Source of the DNA: Shewanella amazonensis SB2B
GTDB taxonomy: Bacteria; Pseudomonadota; Gammaproteobacteria; Enterobacterales; Shewanellaceae
DNA length: 64,000 nucleotides
NCBI RefSeq assembly: GCF_000015245.1
Contig: NC_008700.1
Location: forward strand, 936,001 to 1,000,000
Reading direction: 5' to 3'
A program made the position numbers and the translations under genes. How positions within the stretch are numbered: position 1 is the first letter of the stretch; every line of letters begins with the position of its first letter. Shown here piece by piece: positions 55,771 to 64,000 of this stretch. The notes below the pieces were generated by a model that saw only the letters and a program-made list of their open reading frames with translations, was not told the DNA's origin and searched no databases.

Positions 55771-57069
55771 TTATTTGATTTTTTTGGTGTTGCCGGTTGA
55801 ACCGACTTTCACCTTAACGCGGCGTCCGGCCATGCTCTTTTCGGCGGCAACCTGAGCAATGGCGTCACTTTCGACCCGGGTCTTTTTCGCAAAGCTGCGA
55901 CGCTTTTGCAACTGCTTGAGCAAGAGGTCACGGTTGGACACTTCATAGCCCGGCATCACGATGCGCTTGAGACGCTGGCCAATGAGTTTTTCAATGTCGG
56001 CCAGGGTGCGCTCTTCTTCGCGGCTGACAAAACTGATGGCAACGCCACTCTTTCCAGCACGGCCTGTGCGGCCAACCCTGTGCACATAGTCTTCTGGCAG
56101 GAAGGGCAGGTCGAAGTTCACCACATATTCAAGGTCCGGGATATCCAGACCGCGGGCAGCCACTTCAGTGGATACCAGCACCCGAATTTTGCCTTCGGTA
56201 AAGTCTTTCAGGGCTCTTCTGCGGGTGCCCTGGGCTTTTTCGCTGTGGATCACCGCGCTTGGGATGCCGTCGAGGTTCAGTTCTTCGGTAAGTTTTTCAC
56301 AGTCTTCACGGGTCGCCGAGAATACCAGCACCCGTTGCCAGTTTTTACGGCCAATGAGTTCAGACAAGAGTTCGCGTTTGCGGCGCTGCTCCACCGGGTA
56401 CACTACCTGGCTCACGGTTGTAGCGGCAGTGTTGTGTCTGTCGGCGGTCAGTACTGTGTGCTTTTTCATGATCTCATCGGCAAGCTTGCGCACTCCACCG
56501 GAGAAGGTGGCCGAGAACATCAGGGTCTGGCGCTCTTTATTACAGGCCTGGATGAGCTTTTGGATATCGGCGATAAAGCCCATGTCCAGCATACGGTCGG
56601 CTTCATCCAACACCAAAAATTCAACGGCTGCCAACGACAGGTTACCCGCCAGCAAGTGTTCGAGTAAGCGCCCCGGCGTGGCCACTATGATATCTGTGCC
56701 TTTACGCAGCTTTTGCGCCTGAACATCGGTTTTTCCGCCACCGAATACCGTGGTAACGGCCAGTTCAAGATGTTTGGCATAGGCTTTGATATTGTTGGCA
56801 ATCTGCTCTGTCAGCTCGCGGGTTGGAGCAAGAATAAGCGCGCGGGCTTTGGTCGCTTCTCTGGCCTTGGGCGTGTCCAGCAGCTTTTGCAGGATTGGCA
56901 ATGCGAAAGCCGCAGTTTTCCCGGTTCCCGTTTGGGCAGAAGCCAATACGTCCTGGCCGCGACGGACAGGGGGAATGGCCAGCCGTTGAATGGGGGTCAT
57001 GGTTTCATAACCGCATTCGGCAAGGGCTTGCAGTATTTCGGGGGCAAAACTGTAGGATTCGAATTTCAT
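55771..57069 (-). CDS. ATP-dependent RNA helicase, RhlE-like DEAD-box protein
   Basis: The 432-residue protein has the Q motif (GYETMTPIQ), Walker A AQTGTGKT (45-52), PTRELTEQI, VLDEADRMLD, SATFSG, and the C-terminal motifs RGLDIPDLEYVVNFDLP and HRVGRTGRAG. It would unwind short RNA duplexes in ribosome assembly or mRNA decay. The C-terminus is basic (Lys/Arg-rich). I start at ATG 57069 (MKFESYSF) with AGGAA upstream. The region upstream to 57300 is not typical of the family. Confidence 0.9.
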   Translation of the reverse strand: MKFESYSFAPEILQALAECGYETMTPIQRLAIPPVRRGQDVLASAQTGTGKTAAFALPILQKLLDTPKAREATKARALILAPTRELTEQIANNIKAYAKHLELAVTTVFGGGKTDVQAQKLRKGTDIIVATPGRLLEHLLAGNLSLAAVEFLVLDEADRMLDMGFIADIQKLIQACNKERQTLMFSATFSGGVRKLADEIMKKHTVLTADRHNTAATTVSQVVYPVEQRRKRELLSELIGRKNWQRVLVFSATREDCEKLTEELNLDGIPSAVIHSEKAQGTRRRALKDFTEGKIRVLVSTEVAARGLDIPDLEYVVNFDLPFLPEDYVHRVGRTGRAGKSGVAISFVSREEERTLADIEKLIGQRLKRIVMPGYEVSNRDLLLKQLQKRRSFAKKTRVESDAIAQVAAEKSMAGRRVKVKVGSTGNTKKIK

Positions 57070-57353
57070 GATGATTCCTGGCGTAAATAGACGATTCACA
57101 AGGGCTTTTTGTAAGTGAGGCACCTTGGTCGGAATATGCCTTTTCACAAAGGGGCGCGAAGTATAGCAGATTTTTTGCCCGTAGCCTCCACTTTTGTCTA
57201 ACGCCACGGGTTTGACTTGGGTCGACGCTGAACTAGGCTTGGAAAATAACGTGGACATCAGGGACGTTACCTGAAACCGAATGTCCATCATGGGTTTCAC
57301 GGATGAAACTGATTTTTTCGTGGCCCGGTACCCAGACTGTCCGGAGTCATATT

Positions 57354-58589
57354 ATGCCGTTGAATGTGCTCATCATCGACGATTCACTCAGTTACTGCCA
57401 GCTGTTATCCAAATATTTCAGTGAACTGAATGTGACCAGCGTGGACTACTGCCATGATGGTTCAGAGGCGTTGCAGCGCCTTCGGGAGCGCAGGGACAGA
57501 TACCAGATTTTGGTGGTGGATTTACATATGCCGGGGATGGACGGCATTGAACTTTTATCAAAGCTGTCGGGCCTTGAATACCGGGGCGGCGTCATTATCG
57601 CTTCGGGGATGGAGAGCCGCATCATAGAAGCCGCCTCTCAGATTGTGCTTGGGGCCCATTTGCGGCTGCTGGGCGCCTTGATGAAGCCGGTATGTAAAAC
57701 ACAGCTGAACATCTGCATAGAGCGCCTGTTGATGATGGTGCCGGAGCTGAACACGTCCAAACCGGCCATGACCTTACAATCGCTTCGGGAATCCATTAAG
57801 CAAAATAAAGTGGTGCCTTACTACCAGCCCCAGGTGGAAGTGGGGACCGGACGCATCGAAGGGTTTGAGGTGCTTTGCCGCATGCAGCTGGGGGCGCAAT
57901 TGCAGTTGATGACCCCGGATCGTTTTATGGCGCTGGCCGAGCGCTACAACCTGCTCAATGCGGTGTCTGAACAGCTGATAGGGACAGCATTGAAGGAGTG
58001 GGCCGAAATTGGCCTTCAGCCCGAATGCCGTCACGCCCGCTTGTCTATCAACCTCACACCCTCCCAGCTTGGCCAGAGTTATTGGCCCCGCCGACTGCTG
58101 AGTTTTTGCCACAAATGGCAGGTGGATATCAGCAGGGTGACGGTGGAAATTACAGAAAATCAGGCGCTGGATAAGCAGTCGCAACATTCGGGGATTTCCC
58201 GGCTGCGCCTGCACAATTTTGGCGTTGCCATTGATGATTTCGGGACAGGCTACACCAACTTAACTCAGCTGTGCCGTCTGCCAATCAGTGAGCTTAAGCT
58301 GGACATAAGTCTGGTGCGCGGAATTCACATGGACCCATTGGCACAGACCATTCTGAAGTCGTTGCTGGACATCGGGCGCCAATTGGGTGTGTCTGTGGTG
58401 GCCGAAGGCGTGGAAGACCCAAGAGACTATCGATACCTTGAGTCTGTTCCGGGCCTGATAGTTCAGGGCTTTTTGGTATGCAGGCCCAAGCCCCTGGGTG
58501 AATTGGTTCGTTGGTTGAAGGCCCGACAGCGGGTCGCCGTTGACACTAAGGGGCTCGAGGCAGGCTCGAGTGCGACATACCGTCATTGA
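57354..58589 (+). CDS. Response regulator with EAL domain (cyclic di-GMP phosphodiesterase)
   Basis: A REC domain occupies about residues 1-125, with the phosphoacceptor Asp56 in VVDLHMPGMDG and LIIDDS at the start. An EAL domain follows (about 145-400). It keeps the catalytic features: EGFEVLCR with Glu172, INLTPSQLG, VEITEN, IDDFGTGYTNL, and VVAEGVED, so it is probably active in c-di-GMP hydrolysis. Its partner kinase is not nearby. I start at ATG 57354 (MPLNVLIIDD), 17 codons inside the longer frame. Confidence 0.9.
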   Translation: MPLNVLIIDDSLSYCQLLSKYFSELNVTSVDYCHDGSEALQRLRERRDRYQILVVDLHMPGMDGIELLSKLSGLEYRGGVIIASGMESRIIEAASQIVLGAHLRLLGALMKPVCKTQLNICIERLLMMVPELNTSKPAMTLQSLRESIKQNKVVPYYQPQVEVGTGRIEGFEVLCRMQLGAQLQLMTPDRFMALAERYNLLNAVSEQLIGTALKEWAEIGLQPECRHARLSINLTPSQLGQSYWPRRLLSFCHKWQVDISRVTVEITENQALDKQSQHSGISRLRLHNFGVAIDDFGTGYTNLTQLCRLPISELKLDISLVRGIHMDPLAQTILKSLLDIGRQLGVSVVAEGVEDPRDYRYLESVPGLIVQGFLVCRPKPLGELVRWLKARQRVAVDTKGLEAGSSATYRH

Positions 58590-58883
58590 GGGCAATATAA
58601 GGCGCCCAAATGACGTGCACGCCTGTGCCTTCCAGTGTGTCCGCAAAGGCTGAGGTCAAGCAGTTCCTGTCCATGGCAATAATGCTTTTTAAGCGGCTTT
58701 TGGGCGGGAGCTGGATAGTGCCGGGGCCATTTAATACATCCTTGCGGCCTGACTCAACCATAAACTGGACCGTCGATGGCGCTAATCGCGTTAATCCCGC
58801 GTGTTTCTGTGATCTCTTTTGCCTCCAGTCACGTATCTTGAAACAGTAATTGCAATACCATCAATACATTCGGGAGACGCACC
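58590..58883. other. Region between the EAL gene and ybgA; possible small minus-strand ORF
   Basis: No gene is certain here. A 71-codon minus-strand frame (58546-58761) has no clear ribosome site and overlaps the EAL gene, so I leave it unassigned. TGATCT (58810-58815), 17 bases and GTATCT (58833-58838) form a possible ECF-sigma-type promoter for the ybgA-phrB operon. Confidence 0.35.
58810..58838 (+). promoter_or_regulatory. Candidate ECF-sigma promoter of the ybgA-phrB operon
   Basis: TGATCT and GTATCT are separated by 17 bases, ending 45 bases before the ybgA start. The -35-like TGATC resembles sites used by ChrR-controlled sigma E for photo-oxidative genes. The match is partial, and only one site is seen, so this is a lead rather than a call. 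Confidence 0.35.
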
Positions 58884-59837
58884 ATGCACAAATTCAACCC
58901 TGACCGGATACAGATAGGGATCAGCGCTTGCTTGCTGGGAGAACAAGTGCGCTTTGATGGCGGGCACAAGAACTCTGCCTACTGTCAGCAGGAGTTGAAG
59001 CCTCATTTCGATTTTGTCCCTGTCTGCCCGGAAATGGCGATTGGCCTGGGCGCCCCTCGCAAAAGTATCCGTCAGGTTCGCATCGAGGGTGAAATCCGGG
59101 TGCGAAGTGCCGATGGCAGCATAGATGTGACTGAGCAGCTGCAGTCTTTTTGCAATAACAAAGCCGATGGACTGGGGTTTCTCGGTGGTTATCTCTTCTG
59201 CAGTAAGTCTCCTACCTGTGGGATGGAGCGGGTGCCTGTTTACAAGGCTGACGGCAGCGGTGGCTTTAAGGAAGGAGTGGGTGTGTTTGCTGCGGCCCTG
59301 ATGAAGCGTTTCCCCCATTTGCCTGTTGAAGAGGAAGGTCGACTGCATGACCTTGTCATAAGGGAAAACTTTTTTACCCGGGTTTATGCCTATCACGATT
59401 GGCACTGTATGCGTTTAAAGGGGCTGACCCGAAAGGCGCTGACCGACTTCCACGCCCGTTACAAGTATCTGTTGTTATCCCACAGCCCGGCGATTTACCG
59501 CACCCTCGGCCCCTTGTTGGCGGGTGATGGGGAGCTTGAGGCCGTGGCCGACTCATACTTCGATGGCTTTATGACGGCCCTGAGGCATAAGGCGAGCCGC
59601 CGTAACCACACCAGTGCCCTGCAGCACATTCAGGGCTACTTTAAAAAGTTTCTGTCTGGCAGCCAAAAGGCAGAGCTCAGTGATGCCATTCTTGCCTATC
59701 GTCAGGGAGTACAACCGCTGCTGGTGCCCATTACCCTTATTCGCCATTACCTGCGGGAACATCCAAACGACTACATCGCCGCTCAGGTGTATCTGAATCC
59801 CCACCCGGATTCGCTGCGTTTGCGATATGCTTACTGA
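58884..59837 (+). CDS. ybgA: YbgA family protein (DUF523 and DUF1722 domains)
   Basis: The 317-residue protein joins an N-terminal DUF523 domain (about 8-150), with conserved cysteines in GISACLLGEQVRFDGGHK, CPEM and SPTCG, to a C-terminal DUF1722 domain (about 190-310), with YKYLLLSHSP and LRHKASRRNHTSALQHIQGY. DUF1722 proteins are often encoded next to photolyases, as here. The function is unknown. An AGGAG-like GGGAGACG site precedes the ATG. Confidence 0.9.
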   Translation: MHKFNPDRIQIGISACLLGEQVRFDGGHKNSAYCQQELKPHFDFVPVCPEMAIGLGAPRKSIRQVRIEGEIRVRSADGSIDVTEQLQSFCNNKADGLGFLGGYLFCSKSPTCGMERVPVYKADGSGGFKEGVGVFAAALMKRFPHLPVEEEGRLHDLVIRENFFTRVYAYHDWHCMRLKGLTRKALTDFHARYKYLLLSHSPAIYRTLGPLLAGDGELEAVADSYFDGFMTALRHKASRRNHTSALQHIQGYFKKFLSGSQKAELSDAILAYRQGVQPLLVPITLIRHYLREHPNDYIAAQVYLNPHPDSLRLRYAY

Positions 59838-59864
59838 CAAGATACTGAAAAGCGGAATAAAAAT

Positions 59865-61292
59865 ATGAATACACTTGTCTGGTTCAGGCAGGATCTTCGC
59901 ACCATAGATAACCAGGCGCTGACCCGGGCGTGTGAAGATGCCAACGCCCGTGGTGGCAAGGTGCATGCGCTCTTTATCGCCAGTCCGGGCCAGTGGCAAC
60001 GGCATGACATGGGTGTGCGTCAGCAGCGATTTTTACTGGCTAATCTCAATGCGTTGGGTGAAGAGCTTGCCAGTATGGGGATTCCGCTGTCGTTGCTGAA
60101 GGTGGATTTTTTTTATCAAACCGCAGCGGCCCTCAAGGCGTTTTGTAAAGAACACGGTATCTCCAGCATCTTCGCCGGGGCGCAAATCGAGATTGATGAG
60201 CGCAGGCGCGATCAGGCACTTCTGGATAAAGGCTTCCCGCTGCAACTGACCGATGAGCACTGCATGCTGCCCCCCGGCAGTGTGGTCACTCAGGGACAGC
60301 GGGATCAGGGAGGCGCCATGTACCGGGTATTTACCCCATTTGCCCGTCGCTGGCGTGAAATAGCCGCTTCCCGCTCGCTTTGGCCTATTCCTGCGCCCGC
60401 GTCTGTGGCAACGCCGGTGGTATTCACCCCCTTCGCGTTTTGGGGAGATATTAACGATGATCCTGCGCTTGATAAATGGCCTGTTGGGCAGGATGCGGCA
60501 TTGGAAAAACTATCGCGTTTTCGAGAGCTTGGCATGGGCCGCTACGGCGAGAATCGCGACTTCCCGGCCATTGACGGCACCAGCAGTCTGTCGCCCTATC
60601 TGGCGCTCGGGGTGATATCTCCCCGACAGTGTCTGGCGGCGCTGCTGGAAGACTTTCCCGACGTCTTTGTGAATGAATCCTCACCGGCCCGTCCTTGGCT
60701 GAATGAGTTGGTGTGGCGCGAATTTTACCGGCATCTGCTGGTGGCTTTCCCGGGTCTGAGCATGGCAAAGAACTTTAACCCCCTCGGTGACGGCATTCGC
60801 TGGCGCAATGATGAAACAGAATTTGAGGCCTGGAAACACGGCCGTACCGGCTATCCGCTGGTGGATGCTGCAATGCGACAACTTAATCAAACCGGCTGGA
60901 TGCACAACCGGCTCAGGATGGTGGTTGCCAGCTTTCTAACCAAGCATCTGCTTATCGACTGGCGCTGGGGTGAGCGATATTTTCGCGAGCAGCTCATCGA
61001 TGGTTGCCTTGCGGCTAACAACGGTGGTTGGCAGTGGGCCGCCGGCACAGGTTGTGATGCCCAGCCTTACTTTCGGATCTTTAACCCTATGAGTCAGTCG
61101 GAAAAATTTGATCCCGAAGGACGCTTTATCCGTAAGTACCTACCAGAATTAGCGCAGTGGCCGACCAGGTCATTGCACCAGGCAAGTGGGCCGGGGCTGT
61201 TTGATTCCAGCGGCTATCCGTCTCCGATTGTTGAGCACACCCAAGCCCGAGTCAGGGCGCTGGATGTGATGGCCGTGATGAAGAAGGGTTAG
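59865..61292 (+). CDS. phrB: Deoxyribodipyrimidine photolyase
   Basis: Photolyase repairs UV-induced pyrimidine dimers using light and FAD. The 475-residue protein has an N-terminal antenna-binding Rossmann domain (LVWFRQDLRTIDNQAL) and a C-terminal FAD domain with GRYGENRDFPAIDGTSSLSPYLALG, WLNELVWREFYRH, and the signature TGYPLVDAAMRQLNQTGWMHNRLRM. The Trp residues for electron transfer appear present. It follows ybgA by 27 bases and leads a light/oxidative-stress operon. Confidence 0.96.
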   Translation: MNTLVWFRQDLRTIDNQALTRACEDANARGGKVHALFIASPGQWQRHDMGVRQQRFLLANLNALGEELASMGIPLSLLKVDFFYQTAAALKAFCKEHGISSIFAGAQIEIDERRRDQALLDKGFPLQLTDEHCMLPPGSVVTQGQRDQGGAMYRVFTPFARRWREIAASRSLWPIPAPASVATPVVFTPFAFWGDINDDPALDKWPVGQDAALEKLSRFRELGMGRYGENRDFPAIDGTSSLSPYLALGVISPRQCLAALLEDFPDVFVNESSPARPWLNELVWREFYRHLLVAFPGLSMAKNFNPLGDGIRWRNDETEFEAWKHGRTGYPLVDAAMRQLNQTGWMHNRLRMVVASFLTKHLLIDWRWGERYFREQLIDGCLAANNGGWQWAAGTGCDAQPYFRIFNPMSQSEKFDPEGRFIRKYLPELAQWPTRSLHQASGPGLFDSSGYPSPIVEHTQARVRALDVMAVMKKG

Positions 61293-61295
61293 GGA

Positions 61296-61799
61296 ATGAA
61301 TGCAGGTGTGCACAGTCCAGTGGAACATCATCCCCTCGGACAAGGTGAGATGGGACATAACCCATTTATTGTTGCAGCGTCGGCGCCCATTGAAAAATTG
61401 ATGGCGCTGTATCAGCAGCTGGGTGCCCACAATCTTTCGCTGCTCGATGAGGTATATGCTGACACTGTGGTGTTTTGCGACCCCATGCACCGCATTGAAG
61501 GCCTTGGGCCACTTAAGGACTATTTTGCCAATCTGTACCAAAACGTGAGCAGCATAGACTTCGTGTTTCATCGGGTGATGGATGATGGCAAGCAGGCCAT
61601 GTTGGTATGGACCATGACCTTTGCCCATCCCAAACTTGCCGGTGGAAAGCCCATCAGCGTGGATGGCGTCAGCCAGATTGGCTACGGCGACAAGGTGGAT
61701 TTCCACAGAGACTACTTCGATGTGGGGGCCATGCTGTATGAGCATATTCCCGGCCTTGGCGCTCTGGTGCGGCTGGTGAAAAACAGGGCGGGCAAGTAA
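61296..61799 (+). CDS. NTF2-like (SnoaL-type) protein
   Basis: The 167-residue protein has an NTF2-like pattern: a helix followed by LLDEVYADTVVFCDPMHRIEGLGPLKDYFANLY and a beta-sheet with VDGVSQIGYGDKVDFHRDYFDVG. Such proteins can be small enzymes or ligand carriers; nothing here fixes the reaction. It starts three bases after phrB. Its stop overlaps the SDR start (TAATG), so translation is coupled. Confidence 0.8.
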   Translation: MNAGVHSPVEHHPLGQGEMGHNPFIVAASAPIEKLMALYQQLGAHNLSLLDEVYADTVVFCDPMHRIEGLGPLKDYFANLYQNVSSIDFVFHRVMDDGKQAMLVWTMTFAHPKLAGGKPISVDGVSQIGYGDKVDFHRDYFDVGAMLYEHIPGLGALVRLVKNRAGK

Positions 61800-62560
61800 T
61801 GACCATGCTGAGCGGACGGGTACTTATCACAGGCGCCAGCTCTGGCATAGGGCAGGCGCTGGCACTGGAATACCTAAAATCAGGTTGGCAGGTGGTGGCC
61901 TGTGGCCGTGATAGAGCACGCCTCGATGCCTTATTGGACGCCCATCCGCGCTTTGCCTGCCAACTCTCCACGCTAACGTTTAACGTGTGTGACAGGCTGG
62001 CCTGCCTCGAGGCTGCGTCGTCACTGGATGGTGAGCTTGACCTTATCATCCTTAACGCAGGCAGCTGCGAGTACATAGATAATCCCAAGGCCTTCGATGG
62101 GAAGCTGTTCGCCCGGGTCATTGAAACCAACCTGATTTCTGTGGGTTATTGCCTGGAGGCCTTCTTGCCTGCATTGGCTGCAGGTGGTCGGCTGGCGTTG
62201 ATGGGCTCCAGCGCAGCGCTCTTGCCGCTGCCCCGAGCCGAAGCGTACGGCGCCTCTAAGGCCGCATTGGCATATCTGGCAAGTACCTTGCGATTGCATC
62301 TGGCGCCCGCAGACATTGGCGTATCCCTGATAGAACCGGGTTTTGTGCGCACCCCACTGACGGACAAAAACGATTTCCCCATGCCGGGACGGATAGAAGT
62401 TGAAGATGCGGCGCGGCGTATTGTTGATGCTCTTGCCAGGGAAAAAGACCGTATTCAATTCCCTCGCAGGCTGCTGTGGCCCATGCGGCTGCTTGCGCTG
62501 CTGCCGGGCGCCGTATGGGGCCTGATAGCCCGAAGCAATGTCAGTCGCCAGTCGGCCTGA
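61799..62560 (+). CDS. Short-chain dehydrogenase/reductase
   Basis: The 253-residue protein has the NAD(P)-binding TGASSGIG (11-18), NAG in ILNAGSCEY, Ser in MGSSAALLPLP, and the catalytic Tyr-x3-Lys in YGASKAALAYL. Its ending PGAVWGLIARSN suggests a membrane-near C-terminus. The substrate is unknown. It lies in the photolyase operon and is commonly next to the FAD oxidoreductase and DUF1365 genes in related clusters. Confidence 0.9.
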   Translation: MTMLSGRVLITGASSGIGQALALEYLKSGWQVVACGRDRARLDALLDAHPRFACQLSTLTFNVCDRLACLEAASSLDGELDLIILNAGSCEYIDNPKAFDGKLFARVIETNLISVGYCLEAFLPALAAGGRLALMGSSAALLPLPRAEAYGASKAALAYLASTLRLHLAPADIGVSLIEPGFVRTPLTDKNDFPMPGRIEVEDAARRIVDALAREKDRIQFPRRLLWPMRLLALLPGAVWGLIARSNVSRQSA

Positions 62561-62629
62561 TATGAAGCTGGCTGAATGATTCAACCTGTGTCCATTTGAG
62601 CTTTTTACATATCACCATTGGAAGATGAG

Positions 62630-63892
62630 ATGAAAAAAATCGCCGTTATCGGCTCGGGAATTTCCGGCCTCACCACTGCCCATTTACTCTCAGGTCAGCA
62701 CGAGGTGAGTCTGTTTGAGGCCAATGACTATCTCGGCGGACACACGGCCACCGTGGACGTGACGGTCGATGGCAAAGACTATGCGATAGATACAGGATTT
62801 ATCGTATTCAACGACCGTACCTATCCCAATTTTCAGAAACTGCTGTCGCGGCTGTCGGTGACCAGTATTCCCACTGAAATGAGCTTTTCGGTGCACAACC
62901 TCGACAGCGGTCTGGAGTACAACGGCCACACTCTGGCGACCCTGTTTGCCCAAAAGCGCAACCTCTTCAGTCCCAAGTTTTGGGGGTTCCTTAACGAAAT
63001 CATTAGGTTTAATAAGCTTGGCAAGGCCTGTATTGAGTCCGGACATTACCCCTGCAACACCTTGGGTGAATTATTGGCCAAAGAGCAATTTTCAGACTTT
63101 TTTGCACGGCATTACATATTGCCCATGGGGGCGGCCATCTGGTCTTCGAGCCTGGATGATATGGCGGCCTTTGAGCTTAAGTTTTTCCTGCGCTTTTTCC
63201 ACAATCATGGCCTGCTGAATGTCAGCGACCGCCCACAGTGGTACGTGCTCAAAGGTGGCTCACGCAGCTACATTCCGGCGCTGGTGGCACCTTTTGCAGA
63301 GCGTATTCATCTTTCGACTCCGGTTAGTGCGGTGAAGCGACATGGCCAGGGGGTGTCTATTCAGACAAATGGTCAGGATTGGCATGAATTTGATGAACTG
63401 GTACTGGCCTGTCACAGCGATCAGGCCCTGAAGCTGCTCACCGATGCCTCAGATGCTGAGCGGGACGTTCTTGGCGCCTTGCCTTATCGGCGCAATGACG
63501 TGGTGCTGCACACAGACACAGCGCTGCTGCCAAAACGCAAAGCCGCGTGGGCCAGCTGGAACTACCGTCTGGACGAAGACAACCAGCGTCCGGCTGCGGT
63601 GACTTACCATATGAACACATTGCAGCGGCTGCCAGCGGGCTCTCCCGACTTTATGGTGACCCTCAATCAGACCGATGCCATCGCCAAAGACAAAATTCTA
63701 CGTCAGTTCAGTTATGCCCACCCGGTGTTTTCCTCGGCGGCCATGGCGGCACAGGCCCGCAGGATGGAGATTTGCGGCCAGCAGCACACTCACTTTGCTG
63801 GCGCCTACTGGTACAACGGCTTCCATGAAGACGGCGTCAGAAGCGCCCTGGATGTGTGCCAGCGCTTTGGTGTCAGTCTGGAGAGCGCATGA
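62630..63892 (+). CDS. FAD-dependent oxidoreductase (amine-oxidase-like)
   Basis: The 420-residue flavoprotein starts KKIAVIGSGISGLTTAHLLS, the dinucleotide-binding motif (Gly8, Gly10, Gly13), then FEANDYLGGHTATV and DTGFIVFNDRTYPNF, typical of the NAD/FAD-binding family next to cfa/DUF1365 genes. It is likely to act on a lipid or unsaturated chain in the singlet-oxygen response, by gene context. I start at ATG 62630; a TTG four codons upstream is not preferred. The stop overlaps the next gene as ATGA. Confidence 0.87.
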   Translation: MKKIAVIGSGISGLTTAHLLSGQHEVSLFEANDYLGGHTATVDVTVDGKDYAIDTGFIVFNDRTYPNFQKLLSRLSVTSIPTEMSFSVHNLDSGLEYNGHTLATLFAQKRNLFSPKFWGFLNEIIRFNKLGKACIESGHYPCNTLGELLAKEQFSDFFARHYILPMGAAIWSSSLDDMAAFELKFFLRFFHNHGLLNVSDRPQWYVLKGGSRSYIPALVAPFAERIHLSTPVSAVKRHGQGVSIQTNGQDWHEFDELVLACHSDQALKLLTDASDAERDVLGALPYRRNDVVLHTDTALLPKRKAAWASWNYRLDEDNQRPAAVTYHMNTLQRLPAGSPDFMVTLNQTDAIAKDKILRQFSYAHPVFSSAAMAAQARRMEICGQQHTHFAGAYWYNGFHEDGVRSALDVCQRFGVSLESA

Positions 63893-64000
63893 ACAGCGGC
63901 ATCTTTTTTGGTCATGTGAGTCATCAGCGGCTGGGGGCGGTGCGCCACAGCTTCAGTTACCCCATGGCCATGCTGGTGATGGATCTGGACGAGCTGCCCA
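63889..64000 (+). CDS. DUF1365 family protein, truncated by the window end
   Basis: An ATG at 63889 overlaps the previous stop. The first 37 residues include IFFGHVSHQRLGAVRHSFSY and MAMLVMDLDELP, the known N-terminus of DUF1365 proteins. The rest lies outside the window. These proteins sit between the FAD oxidoreductase and a cyclopropane-fatty-acid-synthase-like gene in related clusters, so cfa may be next. Confidence 0.85.
   Translation, partial: MNSGIFFGHVSHQRLGAVRHSFSYPMAMLVMDLDELP

Noticed and set aside
58546..58761. A 71-codon minus-strand frame after the REC-EAL gene
   Set aside because: It lacks a ribosome site, overlaps the EAL gene, and shows no family resemblance. It cannot be excluded fully.

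Overview
This window reads as the chromosome of a marine gammaproteobacterium of the genus Shewanella. The coding DNA is moderately GC-rich, and the gene order sfsA-dksA-gluQ-pcnB-folK-panB-panC is typical of the group. A pepsin-type aspartic protease without a signal peptide matches the 'shewasin' family described from Shewanella amazonensis, so that species or a close relative is my best guess. That guess rests on gene content, not on a database search.

Layout. (1) 1-2,100: the 5' part of an unrecognised exported coiled-coil protein, then a gene-poor scar holding a broken amidohydrolase and an IS3-family end. (2) 2,190-13,634: a vitamin B12 block. metH (B12-dependent methionine synthase) has candidate MetJ boxes upstream. 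A cobC-like phosphatase follows, then a cobalamin riboswitch that leads into btuD-btuC-cobT-cobS-cobU-cobQ-cobO, genes for uptake, assembly and adenosylation of cobalamin. (3) 13,635-21,800: an intergenic repeat, a chemoreceptor, a lipoprotein, mpl, ubiX, hpt, a YadGH-like ABC exporter and a DUF4124 protein. (4) 21,957-27,950: the sfsA/dksA/gluQ/pcnB/folK/panBC block on the minus strand; pcnB appears to start at AUU. (5) 28,251-36,980: pepB, then a minus-strand series that runs HTH regulator, shewasin-like protease, GNAT, borosin-type peptide N-methyltransferase, its small precursor, and a TPR-GGDEF protein; aspA follows on the plus strand. (6) 37,085-50,781: valS-holC, a TetR/metallo-beta-lactamase-fold pair with clear operators, a puuD-like gene, pepA, lptFG, and a run of small minus-strand genes ending in an M32 carboxypeptidase. 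(7) 50,935-58,589: yqiJ-yqiK (flotillin), a periplasmic binding protein, an unknown gene, an exported peroxiredoxin-like protein, an RhlE-like helicase and a REC-EAL protein. (8) 58,884-64,000: ybgA, phrB, an NTF2-like protein, an SDR, an FAD oxidoreductase and the start of a DUF1365 gene. The last region resembles photo-oxidative stress operons controlled by ECF sigma/ChrR.

The most interesting locus is 29,648-34,403. A tetrapyrrole-methylase-family protein carries the Tyr/Arg/Tyr spacing of borosin backbone N-methyltransferases. It lies 10 bases from a 78-residue protein with a helical leader, a short hydrophobic stretch and an acidic tail. I read this as a split borosin RiPP pair, like SonM/SonA of S. 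oneidensis. The precursor gene overlaps a TPR-GGDEF signalling gene whose 5' half is visibly AT-richer than the rest. Upstream on the same strand sit the shewasin-like protease and an acetyltransferase joined by an ATGA overlap.
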